Source: Arthrobacter tumbae (GTDB lineage: Bacteria; Actinomycetota; Actinomycetes; Actinomycetales; Micrococcaceae). From it: DNA of 64,000 bases. Location of the stretch: positions 3,534,001 through 3,598,000 of the forward strand of contig NZ_JAFBCC010000001.1 in NCBI RefSeq assembly GCF_016907495.1, written 5' to 3'. The notes under the pieces are model-generated. The model did no database searches, was not told the DNA's origin, and saw only the letters and a list, made by a program, of their open reading frames with translations. The position numbers and the translations under genes were made by a program. Position 1 is the first letter of the stretch, and every line of letters starts with the position of its first letter. Shown in pieces: positions 19,637 to 28,560 of this stretch.

Positions 19637-22129
19637 TCAGGCCGGAACGATGTTGACCAGTTTCGGTGCACGGACGATGACCGTCCGGATGTCCCTGCCG
19701 GCCAGCGTGCGCTGGACCTGCGCGGTACCGAGCGCCAGCTCACGCAGCGCGTCTTCGGTGATGTCTGCCGGCACTTCCAGGCGGTCGCGCACCTTGCCCT
19801 GGACCTGAACGATAGCCGTGACGGTGTCCTGAACCAGCAGCGAGTGGTCCACGGCGGGCCAACCGGCGGCTGCCACGGAGGCGGGGTGGCCAAGCCGTTC
19901 CCACAGATCTTCCGCGGTGTACGGAGCGAAGAGGCTGAGGATGATCGCCGTCACCTCAGCTGCCTCACGGACAGCAGGGTCTGCGCCGCCGGCTCCTGAA
20001 TCGATCGCCTTGCGGGTAGCGTTCACCAGTTCCATGACCTTGGCGATAACCACGTTGAACTTGTTGTTCTTCAGCAAGTCGGAGGCATCAGCCACGGTAC
20101 GGTGCGTCACCGAGCGCAACGCACGGTCACCGGACGCGAAATCGGCGCCCGGTTCGGAAGTAACGTCGGCACCGAGACGCCAGGCGCGGGCGAGGAACTT
20201 CGCAGAGCCCGACGGCGATACATCCGTCCAGTCGACGTCATCTTCCGGTGGGGAGGCAAAGACCATCGTGAGACGGATGGCGTCCACGCCGTAACGGTCG
20301 AGCTGCTCACCGAGGTTGACGCCGTTGCCCAGCGATTTGCTCATTGCCTTGCCGCCGTTGAGCACCTGGCCCTGGTTGAGCAGGGCCGAGAAGGGCTCCG
20401 TGAAGTTGACCAGCCCCAGGTCGAACAGGACCTTCGTGAAGAACCGGCTGTAAAGCAGGTGGAGGATGGCGTGCTCCACCCCGCCGACGTACTGGCCGAC
20501 CGGCAGCCACTCGTTGACCTTTGCGGAGTCGAACGGCACATCGGTGGAGTGCGGATCGGCGAATCGCAGGAAGTACCAGGACGAGTCAACGAAGGTGTCC
20601 ATCGTGTCCGTATCCCGGGTGGCCGGTCCTGAGCACTGGGGGCACTGGACGTTGACCCAGTCCGTCGCTGCCGCAAGCGGCGACGTGCCTTTCGGCGCGA
20701 GGTCTTCTCCACGCAGGTCGCTGGGAAGGCGTACCGGGAGTTGCTCGTCGGGTACGGGGACCTCGCCGCACGCAGGGCAGTGGATGATCGGGATGGGTGT
20801 TCCCCAGAAGCGCTGGCGCGAGAGCAGCCAGTCCCGCAGCCGGTAATTGACCGTGCGCTCGCCCGTACCCTGGGCTGCGACGAGTTCGATGGCGCGCTGG
20901 ATCGCCGCCTCCTTGGCGAGCCCGTTCAGTTCCCCGGAGTTGACCAGCATCCCCTCCCCCGTGGTCGCCTTGCCCGAGACGGCGGGATCCTCTTCCCCCG
21001 TGTCCACCACCATGCGGACCGGCAGATCGAAGGCCCGGGCGAAGTCGAGGTCACGCTGATCGTGTGCAGGAACGGCCATGATGGCACCGGTGCCGTAGTC
21101 TGCGAGCACATAGTCGGCGGCCCACACCGGCAGCAACTCCCCGTTCAGCGGGTTCACTGCGTAACGGCCGGTGAAGACACCGGTCTTCTCCCGTTCGGTG
21201 GATTGGCGCTCGATGTCGCTGAGCGTGTTGACGCTCTCCCGGTATTCGGACAGGGCGGCAGCATGTTCGGCTGTCACCAGCTGCGCGGCGAGATCCGCAT
21301 CTGCAGCAACAACGAAGAACGTGGCACCGTGGAGCGTGTCGGGCCTCGTGGTGAAGACCGCGACATCGGTAGCCGGCAGGGCGCCGTCGGCCTCGATCGT
21401 GAAGGTGACATGTGCGCCCTCCGACCGGCCGATCCAGTTCCGCTGCATCGCCAGGACGCGTTCCGGCCAGTGCCCGGCCAGCGGTTCCATGTCCTCGAGC
21501 AGGCGGTCGGCGTAATCGGTGATGCGGAAATACCACTGGTTCAGGCTCTTCTTCGTGACTGGACTTCCGCAGCGCTCGCACGCACCATTGACAACCTGTT
21601 CATTGGCGAGCACTGTCTGGTCCCTGGGGCACCAGTTGACGGGGTGATCCTTGCGGTAGGCGAGCCCCTTTTCGAAGAAGCGCAGGAACAGCCACTGGGT
21701 CCAGCGGTAGTACTCGGGATCCGAGGTCTGCAGCCGTCGGGACCAGTCGGCGCTGATGGCGTAGCGCTTGAAGGACGCCGCCTGGGTGTCGATGTTCGCG
21801 TAGGTCCACTCGCTCGGGTGCGCGTTGTGCTTGATGGCGGCGTTCTCGGCCGGGAGGCCGAAGGAATCCCAGCCGATCGGGTGCAGGACGTCGTAACCGA
21901 GCTGACGCCAGTAGCGGGCAACGACATCGCCCATCGCGAAGGCTTCCGCGTGCCCCATGTGGAGGTCGCCGGAAGGGTAGGGGAACATGTCCAGGACATA
22001 GCGGCGTTCCCGGCTGCCGTCATCGACCGGTGCGAAGGTGTCAAGCTGATCCCACACAGGCTGCCACTTCGCTTCGATGTCAGCGAAACTGTATGTACCG
22101 GCGTCCGGCTCTTCCGCCGTGGGATTCAT
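19637..22129 (-). CDS. leuS: Leucine--tRNA ligase
   Basis: LeuRS charges tRNA-Leu. The start at [15 protein letters not shown] gives 830 residues; a longer frame to 22258 has no family match and runs into the leader. Class I signatures are HMGH at 57-60 and KAMSKSLGN before the anticodon-binding domain. The CP1 editing domain has TTRPDTLHG with the catalytic-site Thr-rich segment, and zinc-type cysteine pairs are present ([18 protein letters not shown]). A leader peptide with three Leu codons and a terminator lie upstream, which points to control by leucine supply. Confidence 0.97.
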   Translation of the reverse strand: MNPTAEEPDAGTYSFADIEAKWQPVWDQLDTFAPVDDGSRERRYVLDMFPYPSGDLHMGHAEAFAMGDVVARYWRQLGYDVLHPIGWDSFGLPAENAAIKHNAHPSEWTYANIDTQAASFKRYAISADWSRRLQTSDPEYYRWTQWLFLRFFEKGLAYRKDHPVNWCPRDQTVLANEQVVNGACERCGSPVTKKSLNQWYFRITDYADRLLEDMEPLAGHWPERVLAMQRNWIGRSEGAHVTFTIEADGALPATDVAVFTTRPDTLHGATFFVVAADADLAAQLVTAEHAAALSEYRESVNTLSDIERQSTEREKTGVFTGRYAVNPLNGELLPVWAADYVLADYGTGAIMAVPAHDQRDLDFARAFDLPVRMVVDTGEEDPAVSGKATTGEGMLVNSGELNGLAKEAAIQRAIELVAAQGTGERTVNYRLRDWLLSRQRFWGTPIPIIHCPACGEVPVPDEQLPVRLPSDLRGEDLAPKGTSPLAAATDWVNVQCPQCSGPATRDTDTMDTFVDSSWYFLRFADPHSTDVPFDSAKVNEWLPVGQYVGGVEHAILHLLYSRFFTKVLFDLGLVNFTEPFSALLNQGQVLNGGKAMSKSLGNGVNLGEQLDRYGVDAIRLTMVFASPPEDDVDWTDVSPSGSAKFLARAWRLGADVTSEPGADFASGDRALRSVTHRTVADASDLLKNNKFNVVIAKVMELVNATRKAIDSGAGGADPAVREAAEVTAIILSLFAPYTAEDLWERLGHPASVAAAGWPAVDHSLLVQDTVTAIVQVQGKVRDRLEVPADITEDALRELALGTAQVQRTLAGRDIRTVIVRAPKLVNIVPA

Positions 22130-22242
22130 GCTCACTGTCTTGCCCTGTCTGTTGATCACTGGTGACCGTCTTCTCTGTCCTTCACCGTCGCTTTCCCGCT
22201 CCCGGAACGATGTCCTAAGTCCTTGGCAGGCCCCGGACATAC

Positions 22243-22267
22243 AAAAGCCCCTCGACACAGGAGGGGC
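22243..22267 (-). terminator. Attenuator-type terminator in leuS leader
   Basis: On the minus strand a 7-bp stem GCCCCTC/GAGGGGC with a 7-base loop is followed at once by TTTT. It sits between the leader peptide and leuS, about 115 bases before the leuS start. This makes it an intrinsic terminator inside the leuS transcript rather than the end of another gene. Confidence 0.75.
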
Positions 22268-22287
22268 GGCCGCGCTGGAATACGCGG

Positions 22288-22314
22288 CTAGGTAAGGAGC
22301 AGGTACGCGAACAT
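22288..22314 (-). CDS. Putative leuS leader peptide (MFAYLLLT)
   Basis: A nine-codon frame, ATG to TAG, encodes MFAYLLLT with three different Leu codons in a row (CTG, CTC, CTT). AAGGAG lies one base before the ATG, a short spacing that could be limiting. The frame is embedded in the hairpin at 22291-22324 and followed by a terminator before leuS. Leu codons just ahead of a terminator upstream of leuS are what ribosome-mediated attenuation would need. Confidence 0.6.
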   Translation of the reverse strand: MFAYLLLT

Positions 22315-22324
22315 GCTCCTTACC
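22291..22324 (-). promoter_or_regulatory. leuS leader hairpin enclosing leader-peptide start and Leu codons
   Basis: A perfect 11-bp inverted repeat, GGTAAGGAGCA with TGCTCCTTACC, encloses a 12-base loop. Read on the minus strand, the 5' arm holds the leader Shine-Dalgarno sequence and the 3' arm holds the Leu codons and the Thr codon. A second 6-bp hairpin, GCCGCG/CGCGGC, lies between it and the terminator and ends one base short of the terminator stem. A translating or stalled ribosome would necessarily disturb the first stem. The exact alternative pairing is not clear by eye. Confidence 0.65.
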
Positions 22325-22508
22325 TTAGCGCAGTTTGGTCCGGGCAGGGTTCTTCAGGAGTTACCATATTTCCATTGGGCGCAACTTTCTGTTATTGCGC
22401 CTGAGCATGCCGAGGCGGAATGCGCCCGCGGCTGATCGGCCAGCCACCCTCAGGAGGTGGACTGCTCTGCAGGCATTCTGGCCCGTCGTCGTTAGGTAGA
22501 CGAGAACC
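22325..22508. other. Divergent promoter region leuS / putA
   Basis: This stretch separates the leuS leader from putA. On the minus strand TTGCGC (22379-22384) and TAACTC (22358-22363) could be a leuS promoter, but the spacing of 15 is short. For putA no clear promoter or operator is visible, and its ribosome binding site is weak (GACGAG). Confidence 0.3.
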
Positions 22509-25500
22509 ATGACACAAACCATTCCCACCGCAGATCCATCGCCGCAGACCCTTGGCGATGATGCGGTTGCCCTGGTGCGGCGCTGGCTGCACCTCGGCGA
22601 ATCCGGCGGTGCCGCCCAGCGGACGGCCGGAGCGGCTGCCGCAGGCAGCACACGCGGATCTAAGTCCGCACAACTCCTCGCTGAGGTGCTCAAGGACCAG
22701 AACGGCCTCGACTTCACGATCGGTTTCGTCGATCGGGTGATCCGGCCGGAAGACCCCGCTGTCGCCGCACGGAACCTTGCGCAGCTTGCCCGGAAGGCGC
22801 CGTCGTTCCTGCCCTGGTATATGAAGGGAGCCGTTCGGCTGGGAGGGGTCATGGCCCCGGTCCTGCCCCGCGTCGTCGTACCGGTGGCACAGCGCGTGCT
22901 GCGGGAGATGGTCGGCCACCTCATCGTTGATGCCCGACCGTCGCATCTCGGCAAGTCAATCGCCGCCCTGCGCGGCGAAGGCGTCCGCCTCAACATCAAC
23001 CTCCTCGGTGAAGCCGTCCTGGGCGACAAGGAAGCGGACGCCCGGCTCAGCGGCACGCGGGACCTCCTGGCACGCGACGACGTCGATTACGTCTCCATCA
23101 AAGTCTCCTCAGTGGTCAGCACCCTCAATCTCTGGGACTTCGATGGGACCGTCGAGCGGGTCACTGAGCGGCTCCTGCCGCTGTACAGGCTTGCGGCGTC
23201 CTCGCCTGCTCCGAAGTTCATCAACCTGGACATGGAGGAGTACCACGACCTCGATCTCACGGTCGCGGTATTCAAACGCATCCTCGAAACTCCCGACCTG
23301 CGCAACCTGGAGGCCGGCATCGTGCTGCAGGCCTACCTGCCGGATGCGCTCGGCGCACTGCAGGACCTGACCTTCTGGGCGCAGGAACGCCGTGCCGCCG
23401 GCGGGTCAGCCATCAAGGTCCGGCTAGTGAAGGGCGCCAACCTCGCCATGGAAATGGTGGATGCCGCGGTGCACGGGTGGGAGCCGGCCACACTTCCGAG
23501 CAAGCAGGCCACCGATACCAACTACAAGCGCTGCCTGGACTGGGCGCTGCGTCCCGAGAACGCGGACGCCGTTCGGCTCGGCGTTGCCGGGCACAACCTC
23601 TTCGACATCGCCCTCGCCCGCACGCTTTCGGTTGCCCGCGGTGTCGAGGACCGGATCGAGTTCGAGATGCTGCTCGGAATGGCTGAAGACCAGGCCGCAG
23701 AGGTGCGCAAGGACGTCGGCTCGCTGCTTCTCTACACCCCGGTGGTGAAGCCGGCGCAGTTCGACGTCGCCATCAGCTACCTGATCCGCCGCCTGGAGGA
23801 GAACGCAAGCCAGGAGAACTTCATGAGCGCCGTTTTCGAGCTCACGAAGAGTGAGGAGCTGTTCGAACGCGAGAAGCAACGCTTCCTCGCATCCCTCGCG
23901 GAGCTGGAACCGACGGTGCCGCAACCCAACCGTTCGCAGGCGCCGGACCGCTTCACCGCAACCGGGCCCGGTGAGTTCCGGAACCAGTCCGATTCCGACC
24001 CGTCGCTGCCGGCAATCCGGACGTGGGCTCATGAAATTCTCAGCCGTGTCCCTGCGTCCACCCTGGGCGTCGCCCTCGTGGAGGCATCCGAGCTGGAAAC
24101 TCACGACGACGTCGACACCGCCGTCCGTACGGCACGCGCCGCACAGCGTGACTGGGCTTCGAAGTCGGGCGCAGAGCGGGCGGAAGTGCTGCGCAGCGCA
24201 GCGGCCCAGCTCGCCCTCAGCCGCGGGGACCTCGTGGAGGTGTCGGCAAGCGAGACAGGCAAGACCATCGCCGAATCGGATCCGGAGATTTCAGAGGCAA
24301 TCGACTTCGCCGGCTACTACGCGCTGCTCGCCGAGGAACTCGACACCGTGGAGGGCGCCCGTTTTGTCCCTGCAGCCCTGACCGTGGCTACTCCGCCGTG
24401 GAATTTCCCCGTGGCCATTCCCGCCGGCTCCGTCCTGGCTCCGCTGGCTGCCGGCAGCGCCGTCATCCTCAAGCCTGCTCCCCAGGCCAAACGGTGCGCT
24501 GCCGTCATGGTCCAGGCGCTGTGGGACGCGGGTATCCCCCGCGACGTGCTGGTGTTCGCTGACGTCGCCGAGGGTCCCGTCGGACAGCACCTCATCTCCC
24601 ACCCGGAGGTGGACAGGGTCATTCTCACCGGTGCCTACGACACCGCGAAGTTGTTCAGGTCCTGGCGGAACGATCTTCCGTTGCTCGCGGAGACCAGCGG
24701 CAAGAATTCGCTCATTGTGACGCCCAGCTCAGACCTCGATCTGGCTGCGGCCGATGTCGCAAAGTCCGCTTTCGGCCATGCGGGCCAGAAATGCTCCGCC
24801 GCGTCGCTGGCCATCCTGGTGGGTTCGGCTGGTACCTCTGCACGCTTCCGCAATCAACTGGTTGATGCTGTGGCTTCCCTGAAGGTCGGCTACCCCGAGG
24901 ACCCTGAGACCGAGATGGGCCCGATCATCGAGCCGGCCGCAGGCAAGCTCAAGGACGCCTTCACTTCGCTCGGGGACGGCGAATCCTGGCTGGTCAAGCC
25001 ACAGCAGCTCGATGACACCGGCCGGCTCTGGAGTCCCGGGGTTCGCACCGGCGTCACGCCCGGCAGCTACTTCCATATGACGGAATTCTTCGGCCCGGTG
25101 CTCGGGATCATGCACGCCGAGTCGCTCGAACAGGCCATCGAGTGGCAGAACGCCAGCGCCTATGGCCTGACGGGCGGAATCCACACCCTGAATCCGGACG
25201 AGGTCTCGCAGTGGCTCGAATCAGTGCAGGCGGGCAACCTCTACGTCAACCGCGGCATCACCGGTGCGATCGTTCGCCGGCAGCCGTTCGGCGGTTGGAA
25301 GCGCTCGTCCGTGGGGCCGGGCGCCAAGGCAGGTGGGCCGAACTACCTCATCCACCTCGGCAGCTGGGAGCGCGAAGAACTCCATCCGGGGAATGTTCAT
25401 GCTCCGCTCAGCGGACCGGTCCGCCAGCTCCTGCATGCGGCGGACGTGCCCGACGGCGACCGCGGCTTCCTCGCCCGCTCCGCCGCCGACGACCAGCGTC

Positions 25501-25988
25501 ACTGGGTGCGCACCTTCGGCGCTCATGAAGACGTCTCAGCCCTCGGCGTCGAACGGAACGAGTTCCGTTACCTGCCCACTCCGGTGACGGTCCGGCTCAA
25601 CGAAGCCGGCACTGCCGGTGACTTCATCCGGGTCGTAGCGGCAGGTCTGCGCAGCGGCTCAACCATGTCGGTATCAACCCCGGAACCACTCGCGCCGGCG
25701 CTCACAGCGGTCCTGTCGGCACACGATGTCACCCACCGGGTAGAGGACGACGCCGCGTGGCTGGGTGCCGCCCCGTCGGCCGGCCTGGGCCGGGTCCGCC
25801 TTGTGGGCGGCGGCTACTCGGAACTGTGTGCGGCCACCGACGGCGATCCGGACATCGCCATCTACAGCGGGCCCGTCACGGAGGCCGGACGGATCGAAAT
25901 GTTGCCCTTCCTGCGTGAGCAGGCGGTAACGATAACGGCGCATCGTTTCGGCAATCCGGACAACGTCTCGGGCGAGATTCTCCGCTAA
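22509..25988 (+). CDS. putA: Bifunctional proline dehydrogenase / L-glutamate gamma-semialdehyde dehydrogenase
   Basis: PutA oxidises proline to glutamate in two steps. The 1159-residue protein has an FAD-dependent proline dehydrogenase barrel (about 75-465, with NINLLGEAVLGDKEA, YVSIKVSS and IKVRLVKGAN). An NAD-dependent aldehyde dehydrogenase follows (about 540-985), with ETSGKN and the catalytic cysteine in GQKCSA at residue 762. A C-terminal extension (about 985-1159) resembles the end domain of long PutA forms. No N-terminal ribbon-helix-helix DNA-binding domain is present, so it should be an enzyme only. No linked proline transporter is seen. Confidence 0.94.
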   Translation: MTQTIPTADPSPQTLGDDAVALVRRWLHLGESGGAAQRTAGAAAAGSTRGSKSAQLLAEVLKDQNGLDFTIGFVDRVIRPEDPAVAARNLAQLARKAPSFLPWYMKGAVRLGGVMAPVLPRVVVPVAQRVLREMVGHLIVDARPSHLGKSIAALRGEGVRLNINLLGEAVLGDKEADARLSGTRDLLARDDVDYVSIKVSSVVSTLNLWDFDGTVERVTERLLPLYRLAASSPAPKFINLDMEEYHDLDLTVAVFKRILETPDLRNLEAGIVLQAYLPDALGALQDLTFWAQERRAAGGSAIKVRLVKGANLAMEMVDAAVHGWEPATLPSKQATDTNYKRCLDWALRPENADAVRLGVAGHNLFDIALARTLSVARGVEDRIEFEMLLGMAEDQAAEVRKDVGSLLLYTPVVKPAQFDVAISYLIRRLEENASQENFMSAVFELTKSEELFEREKQRFLASLAELEPTVPQPNRSQAPDRFTATGPGEFRNQSDSDPSLPAIRTWAHEILSRVPASTLGVALVEASELETHDDVDTAVRTARAAQRDWASKSGAERAEVLRSAAAQLALSRGDLVEVSASETGKTIAESDPEISEAIDFAGYYALLAEELDTVEGARFVPAALTVATPPWNFPVAIPAGSVLAPLAAGSAVILKPAPQAKRCAAVMVQALWDAGIPRDVLVFADVAEGPVGQHLISHPEVDRVILTGAYDTAKLFRSWRNDLPLLAETSGKNSLIVTPSSDLDLAAADVAKSAFGHAGQKCSAASLAILVGSAGTSARFRNQLVDAVASLKVGYPEDPETEMGPIIEPAAGKLKDAFTSLGDGESWLVKPQQLDDTGRLWSPGVRTGVTPGSYFHMTEFFGPVLGIMHAESLEQAIEWQNASAYGLTGGIHTLNPDEVSQWLESVQAGNLYVNRGITGAIVRRQPFGGWKRSSVGPGAKAGGPNYLIHLGSWEREELHPGNVHAPLSGPVRQLLHAADVPDGDRGFLARSAADDQRHWVRTFGAHEDVSALGVERNEFRYLPTPVTVRLNEAGTAGDFIRVVAAGLRSGSTMSVSTPEPLAPALTAVLSAHDVTHRVEDDAAWLGAAPSAGLGRVRLVGGGYSELCAATDGDPDIAIYSGPVTEAGRIEMLPFLREQAVTITAHRFGNPDNVSGEILR

Positions 25989-26030
25989 GGAGGGCCCGCG
26001 GCGGCCGTCCGGCCGCGGAGCTGAACAAGA

Positions 26031-26068
26031 AAGAGGCGGAGCGGACAGATGTCCGCTCCGCCTCTTTT
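26031..26068. terminator. Bidirectional terminator between putA and glpK
   Basis: A 17-bp perfect inverted repeat, from AAGAGGCGGAGC to its mirror ending CCTCTT, has only two central bases. It is followed by TTTT on the plus strand and by TTTCTT on the minus strand. It lies between the ends of the convergent genes putA and glpK and can serve both. An imperfect GC-rich hairpin sits just upstream near 25996-26020. Confidence 0.92.
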
Positions 26069-26082
26069 GGTACTACAGGGAA

Positions 26083-27597
26083 CTACTGGACGTCCTCATC
26101 CACCCAGTCGAAGGTCTTCGTGACGGCCTTCTTCCAATTGCGCAGCTGGCGGTCGCGCTCGGCGTCGTCCATGGTGGGGAGCCAGCGCTTGTCTTCGGAC
26201 CAGTTTGTGGCCAGCTCGTCCGTGTCCTTCCAGAAGTCGACGGCGAGGCCCGCGGCGTAGGCGGCGCCGAGTGCCGTGGTTTCCGTGACTTTCGGTCGGA
26301 TCACGGGGATGCCGAGGATGTCAGCCTGGAACTGCATCAGCGCGTCGTTGGCGACCATGCCGCCGTCGACGCGGAGATCTTCCATGTTGACACCGGAATC
26401 CGCGTTGGCGGCGTCAAGCACTTCACGGGTCTGGAACGCAGTTGCCTCAAGTGCTGCACGGGCGATGTGACCCTTGTTCACGAAGCGCGTGAGGCCGACG
26501 ATGGCGCCGCGGGCGTCGGCACGCCAGTACGGTGCGAAGAGGCCGGAGAATGCGGGGACGATGTAGACGCCTCCGTTGTCCTCGACCGACTTCGCAAGCT
26601 GCTCCACCTCGGGGGCGGTCTTGATGATTCCGAGGTTGTCCCGGAGCCACTGGATGAGTGAGCCGGTGACGGCGATGGAACCTTCGAGTGCGTACACGGT
26701 CTTGGCGTCGCCAAGCTTGTAGCAGACCGTCGTCAACAGGCCGTTCTTCGAGTGGACGATCTCCTCACCGGTGTTGACGATCATGAAGTTGCCGGTGCCG
26801 TAAGTATTCTTCGCGCCACCCTTCTCAAATGCCGCCTGGCCGAAGGTCGCCGCCTGCTGGTCACCGAGAATTCCCGCTACGGGAACCTCGCGGAGGAGTT
26901 GGGAGCTGTGGACCGTGCCGTAGACCTCGGAGGAAGATCGGATTTCCGGCATCATGGAGGCCGGTACACCGAACGTGTCAAGGATGGAGGAGTCCCAGCT
27001 CAGCGTCTCGAGGTCCATGAAGAGAGTGCGGGAAGCGTTGGTGACGTCGGTGATGTGCACACCGCCATCCGTTCCGCCCGTCAGGTTCCAGGTCACCCAG
27101 GAGTCCGTGTTGCCGAACAGGAGGTCGCCGGCTTCCGCCTTCTCGCGGGCGCCGTCGACGTTGTCGAGAATCCACTTGATTTTCGTTCCGGAGAAGTAGG
27201 TGGCCAGGGGCAGGCCGACCTGCTGCTTGAACCTTTCCACCCCGCCATCAGCAGCAAGCTCGTCCACGATCGGCTGCGTACGCGTGTCCTGCCAGACGAT
27301 CGCGTTGTACACCGGCTGGCCGGTGTTCTTATCCCACACCACGGCAGTCTCGCGCTGGTTGGTGATGCCGACCGCGGCGATGTCGTGACGGGTCAAATTT
27401 GCTTTCGAGAGTGCGTTGCCGATGACCTCACGGGTGTTGTCCCAGATTTCGATCGGGTTGTGCTCCACCCAGCCGGCCTTGGGGAAGATCTGCTCATGCT
27501 CCTTCTGGCCGGAGGAAACGATATTTCCCTGGTGGTCGAAGACGATTGCACGGCTTGAGGTAGTTCCCTGGTCAATTGCGATAACGTACTGCGGCAT
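26083..27597 (-). CDS. glpK: Glycerol kinase
   Basis: GlpK phosphorylates glycerol to sn-glycerol 3-phosphate with ATP. The 504-residue protein has the FGGY-family start [18 protein letters not shown], the substrate segment [16 protein letters not shown], and a C-terminal ATPase lobe with [19 protein letters not shown]. The length is exactly typical. It is the last gene of the glpD-glpF-glpK set, and a strong terminator follows. Confidence 0.97.
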   Translation of the reverse strand: MPQYVIAIDQGTTSSRAIVFDHQGNIVSSGQKEHEQIFPKAGWVEHNPIEIWDNTREVIGNALSKANLTRHDIAAVGITNQRETAVVWDKNTGQPVYNAIVWQDTRTQPIVDELAADGGVERFKQQVGLPLATYFSGTKIKWILDNVDGAREKAEAGDLLFGNTDSWVTWNLTGGTDGGVHITDVTNASRTLFMDLETLSWDSSILDTFGVPASMMPEIRSSSEVYGTVHSSQLLREVPVAGILGDQQAATFGQAAFEKGGAKNTYGTGNFMIVNTGEEIVHSKNGLLTTVCYKLGDAKTVYALEGSIAVTGSLIQWLRDNLGIIKTAPEVEQLAKSVEDNGGVYIVPAFSGLFAPYWRADARGAIVGLTRFVNKGHIARAALEATAFQTREVLDAANADSGVNMEDLRVDGGMVANDALMQFQADILGIPVIRPKVTETTALGAAYAAGLAVDFWKDTDELATNWSEDKRWLPTMDDAERDRQLRNWKKAVTKTFDWVDEDVQ

Positions 27598-27677
27598 TAC
27601 TGCTCCTCATTGAGTGTTTTTCTTGGATTGGTGGACGGCGGTGGATCAGAATCATGTGTTCCACCGGCGGGTGTGGA

Positions 27678-28424
27678 TCAGGCCGCGGGAGTCGGGAAGG
27701 TGACCAGCATGGCCACCAGGCCGGCGAGCAGGCCGCCGATGACCGGTCCCACAACCGGTACCCAGGCGTAGCTCCAGTCGCTGCTTCCCTTGCCCTTGAT
27801 CGGCAGGAAAGCATGTGCAACGCGTGGACCGAGGTCACGGTTGGGGTTGATGGCGTAGCCGGTGGGTCCACCCAGCGACGCGCCGATACCGACGACGAGG
27901 AGGGCCACTGCCAGCGGGCCGAGTCCCGACGGCGTACCGGCGAAGGCGATGATGACGAACACGAGAACAAAGGTGCCGATGATCTCGGTCACGAGGTTCC
28001 AGCCGTAGTTACGGATTGCCGGACCGGTGGAGAACACCCCGAGCTTGTTGGCGGGATCCGGTTCGGCATCGAAATGCTGCTTGTAGGCCAGCCAGCATCC
28101 GACCGCACCGAGTATTGAACCGAGCATCTGTGCGGCGAAGTAGGCAAGCGCGTTGACCACGTTCTTATCGACGCCGGGGGCGAACTCCGCGGTGTCGCCA
28201 TTGGCCCACAGGCCGACAGTGACGGCGAAGTTGAGGTGCGCTCCCGAGAGCGCGGCGACGTAGACACCGGCGAAGACCGCAAGGCCCCAGCCGAAGTTGA
28301 CCATCAGGAACCCGCCGTTATTTCCCTTGGTCCCGGCCAGTGCAACGTTGGCCACGACCCCTGTACCCAGCAACAGCAGCATGAACGTGCCGAATGTTTC
28401 GGCGACGAATACTTCCAGAGACAT
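27678..28424 (-). CDS. glpF: Glycerol uptake facilitator (MIP/aquaporin family)
   Basis: This channel lets glycerol diffuse across the inner membrane. The start is ATG 28424 (MSLEVFVAETFG), because GGAGGAG ends six bases before it; the ATG five codons upstream would lie within that site. It gives 248 residues and six membrane helices. The two pore motifs, normally NPA, read NFA (65-67) and NPN (193-195); the pore Arg (R196) and Asp after the second are kept. It sits between glpD and glpK, which supports a glycerol role. Confidence 0.9.
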   Translation of the reverse strand: MSLEVFVAETFGTFMLLLLGTGVVANVALAGTKGNNGGFLMVNFGWGLAVFAGVYVAALSGAHLNFAVTVGLWANGDTAEFAPGVDKNVVNALAYFAAQMLGSILGAVGCWLAYKQHFDAEPDPANKLGVFSTGPAIRNYGWNLVTEIIGTFVLVFVIIAFAGTPSGLGPLAVALLVVGIGASLGGPTGYAINPNRDLGPRVAHAFLPIKGKGSSDWSYAWVPVVGPVIGGLLAGLVAMLVTFPTPAA

Positions 28425-28466
28425 CTTTGACTCCTCCATTAATTCACCTGTGGGCCGTTGTGGCCC

Positions 28467-28491
28467 CGGTACCGTGATGGTCGCGGTACCG
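28467..28491. promoter_or_regulatory. Twin CGGTACCG palindromes upstream of glpF
   Basis: Two identical 8-bp palindromes, CGGTACCG, lie at 28467-28474 and 28484-28491, 17 bases centre to centre, about 45-65 bases before the glpF start. The spacing places them near the same face of the helix. This looks like an operator or activator site for glpF-glpK. The bound protein is unknown, and the pair could alternatively form a hairpin in the transcript. Confidence 0.5.
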
Positions 28492-28560
28492 CGTTACTCC
28501 CCCGGCAAGTGCTGCCGTTGGTTCTCAGCCACCCGAGGGCTGCTGAAGGTTGCCTGAAAC

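Noticed and set aside
20741..22165. Long open frame antisense to leuS (474 codons).
   Set aside because: Long antisense frames are common in high-G+C genes because of codon bias. This one is a shadow of leuS with no domain.
22130..22330. T-box riboswitch ahead of leuS.
   Set aside because: No T-box sequence (AGGGTGGNACCGCG) or specifier loop is seen. The Leu-codon peptide explains the region better.
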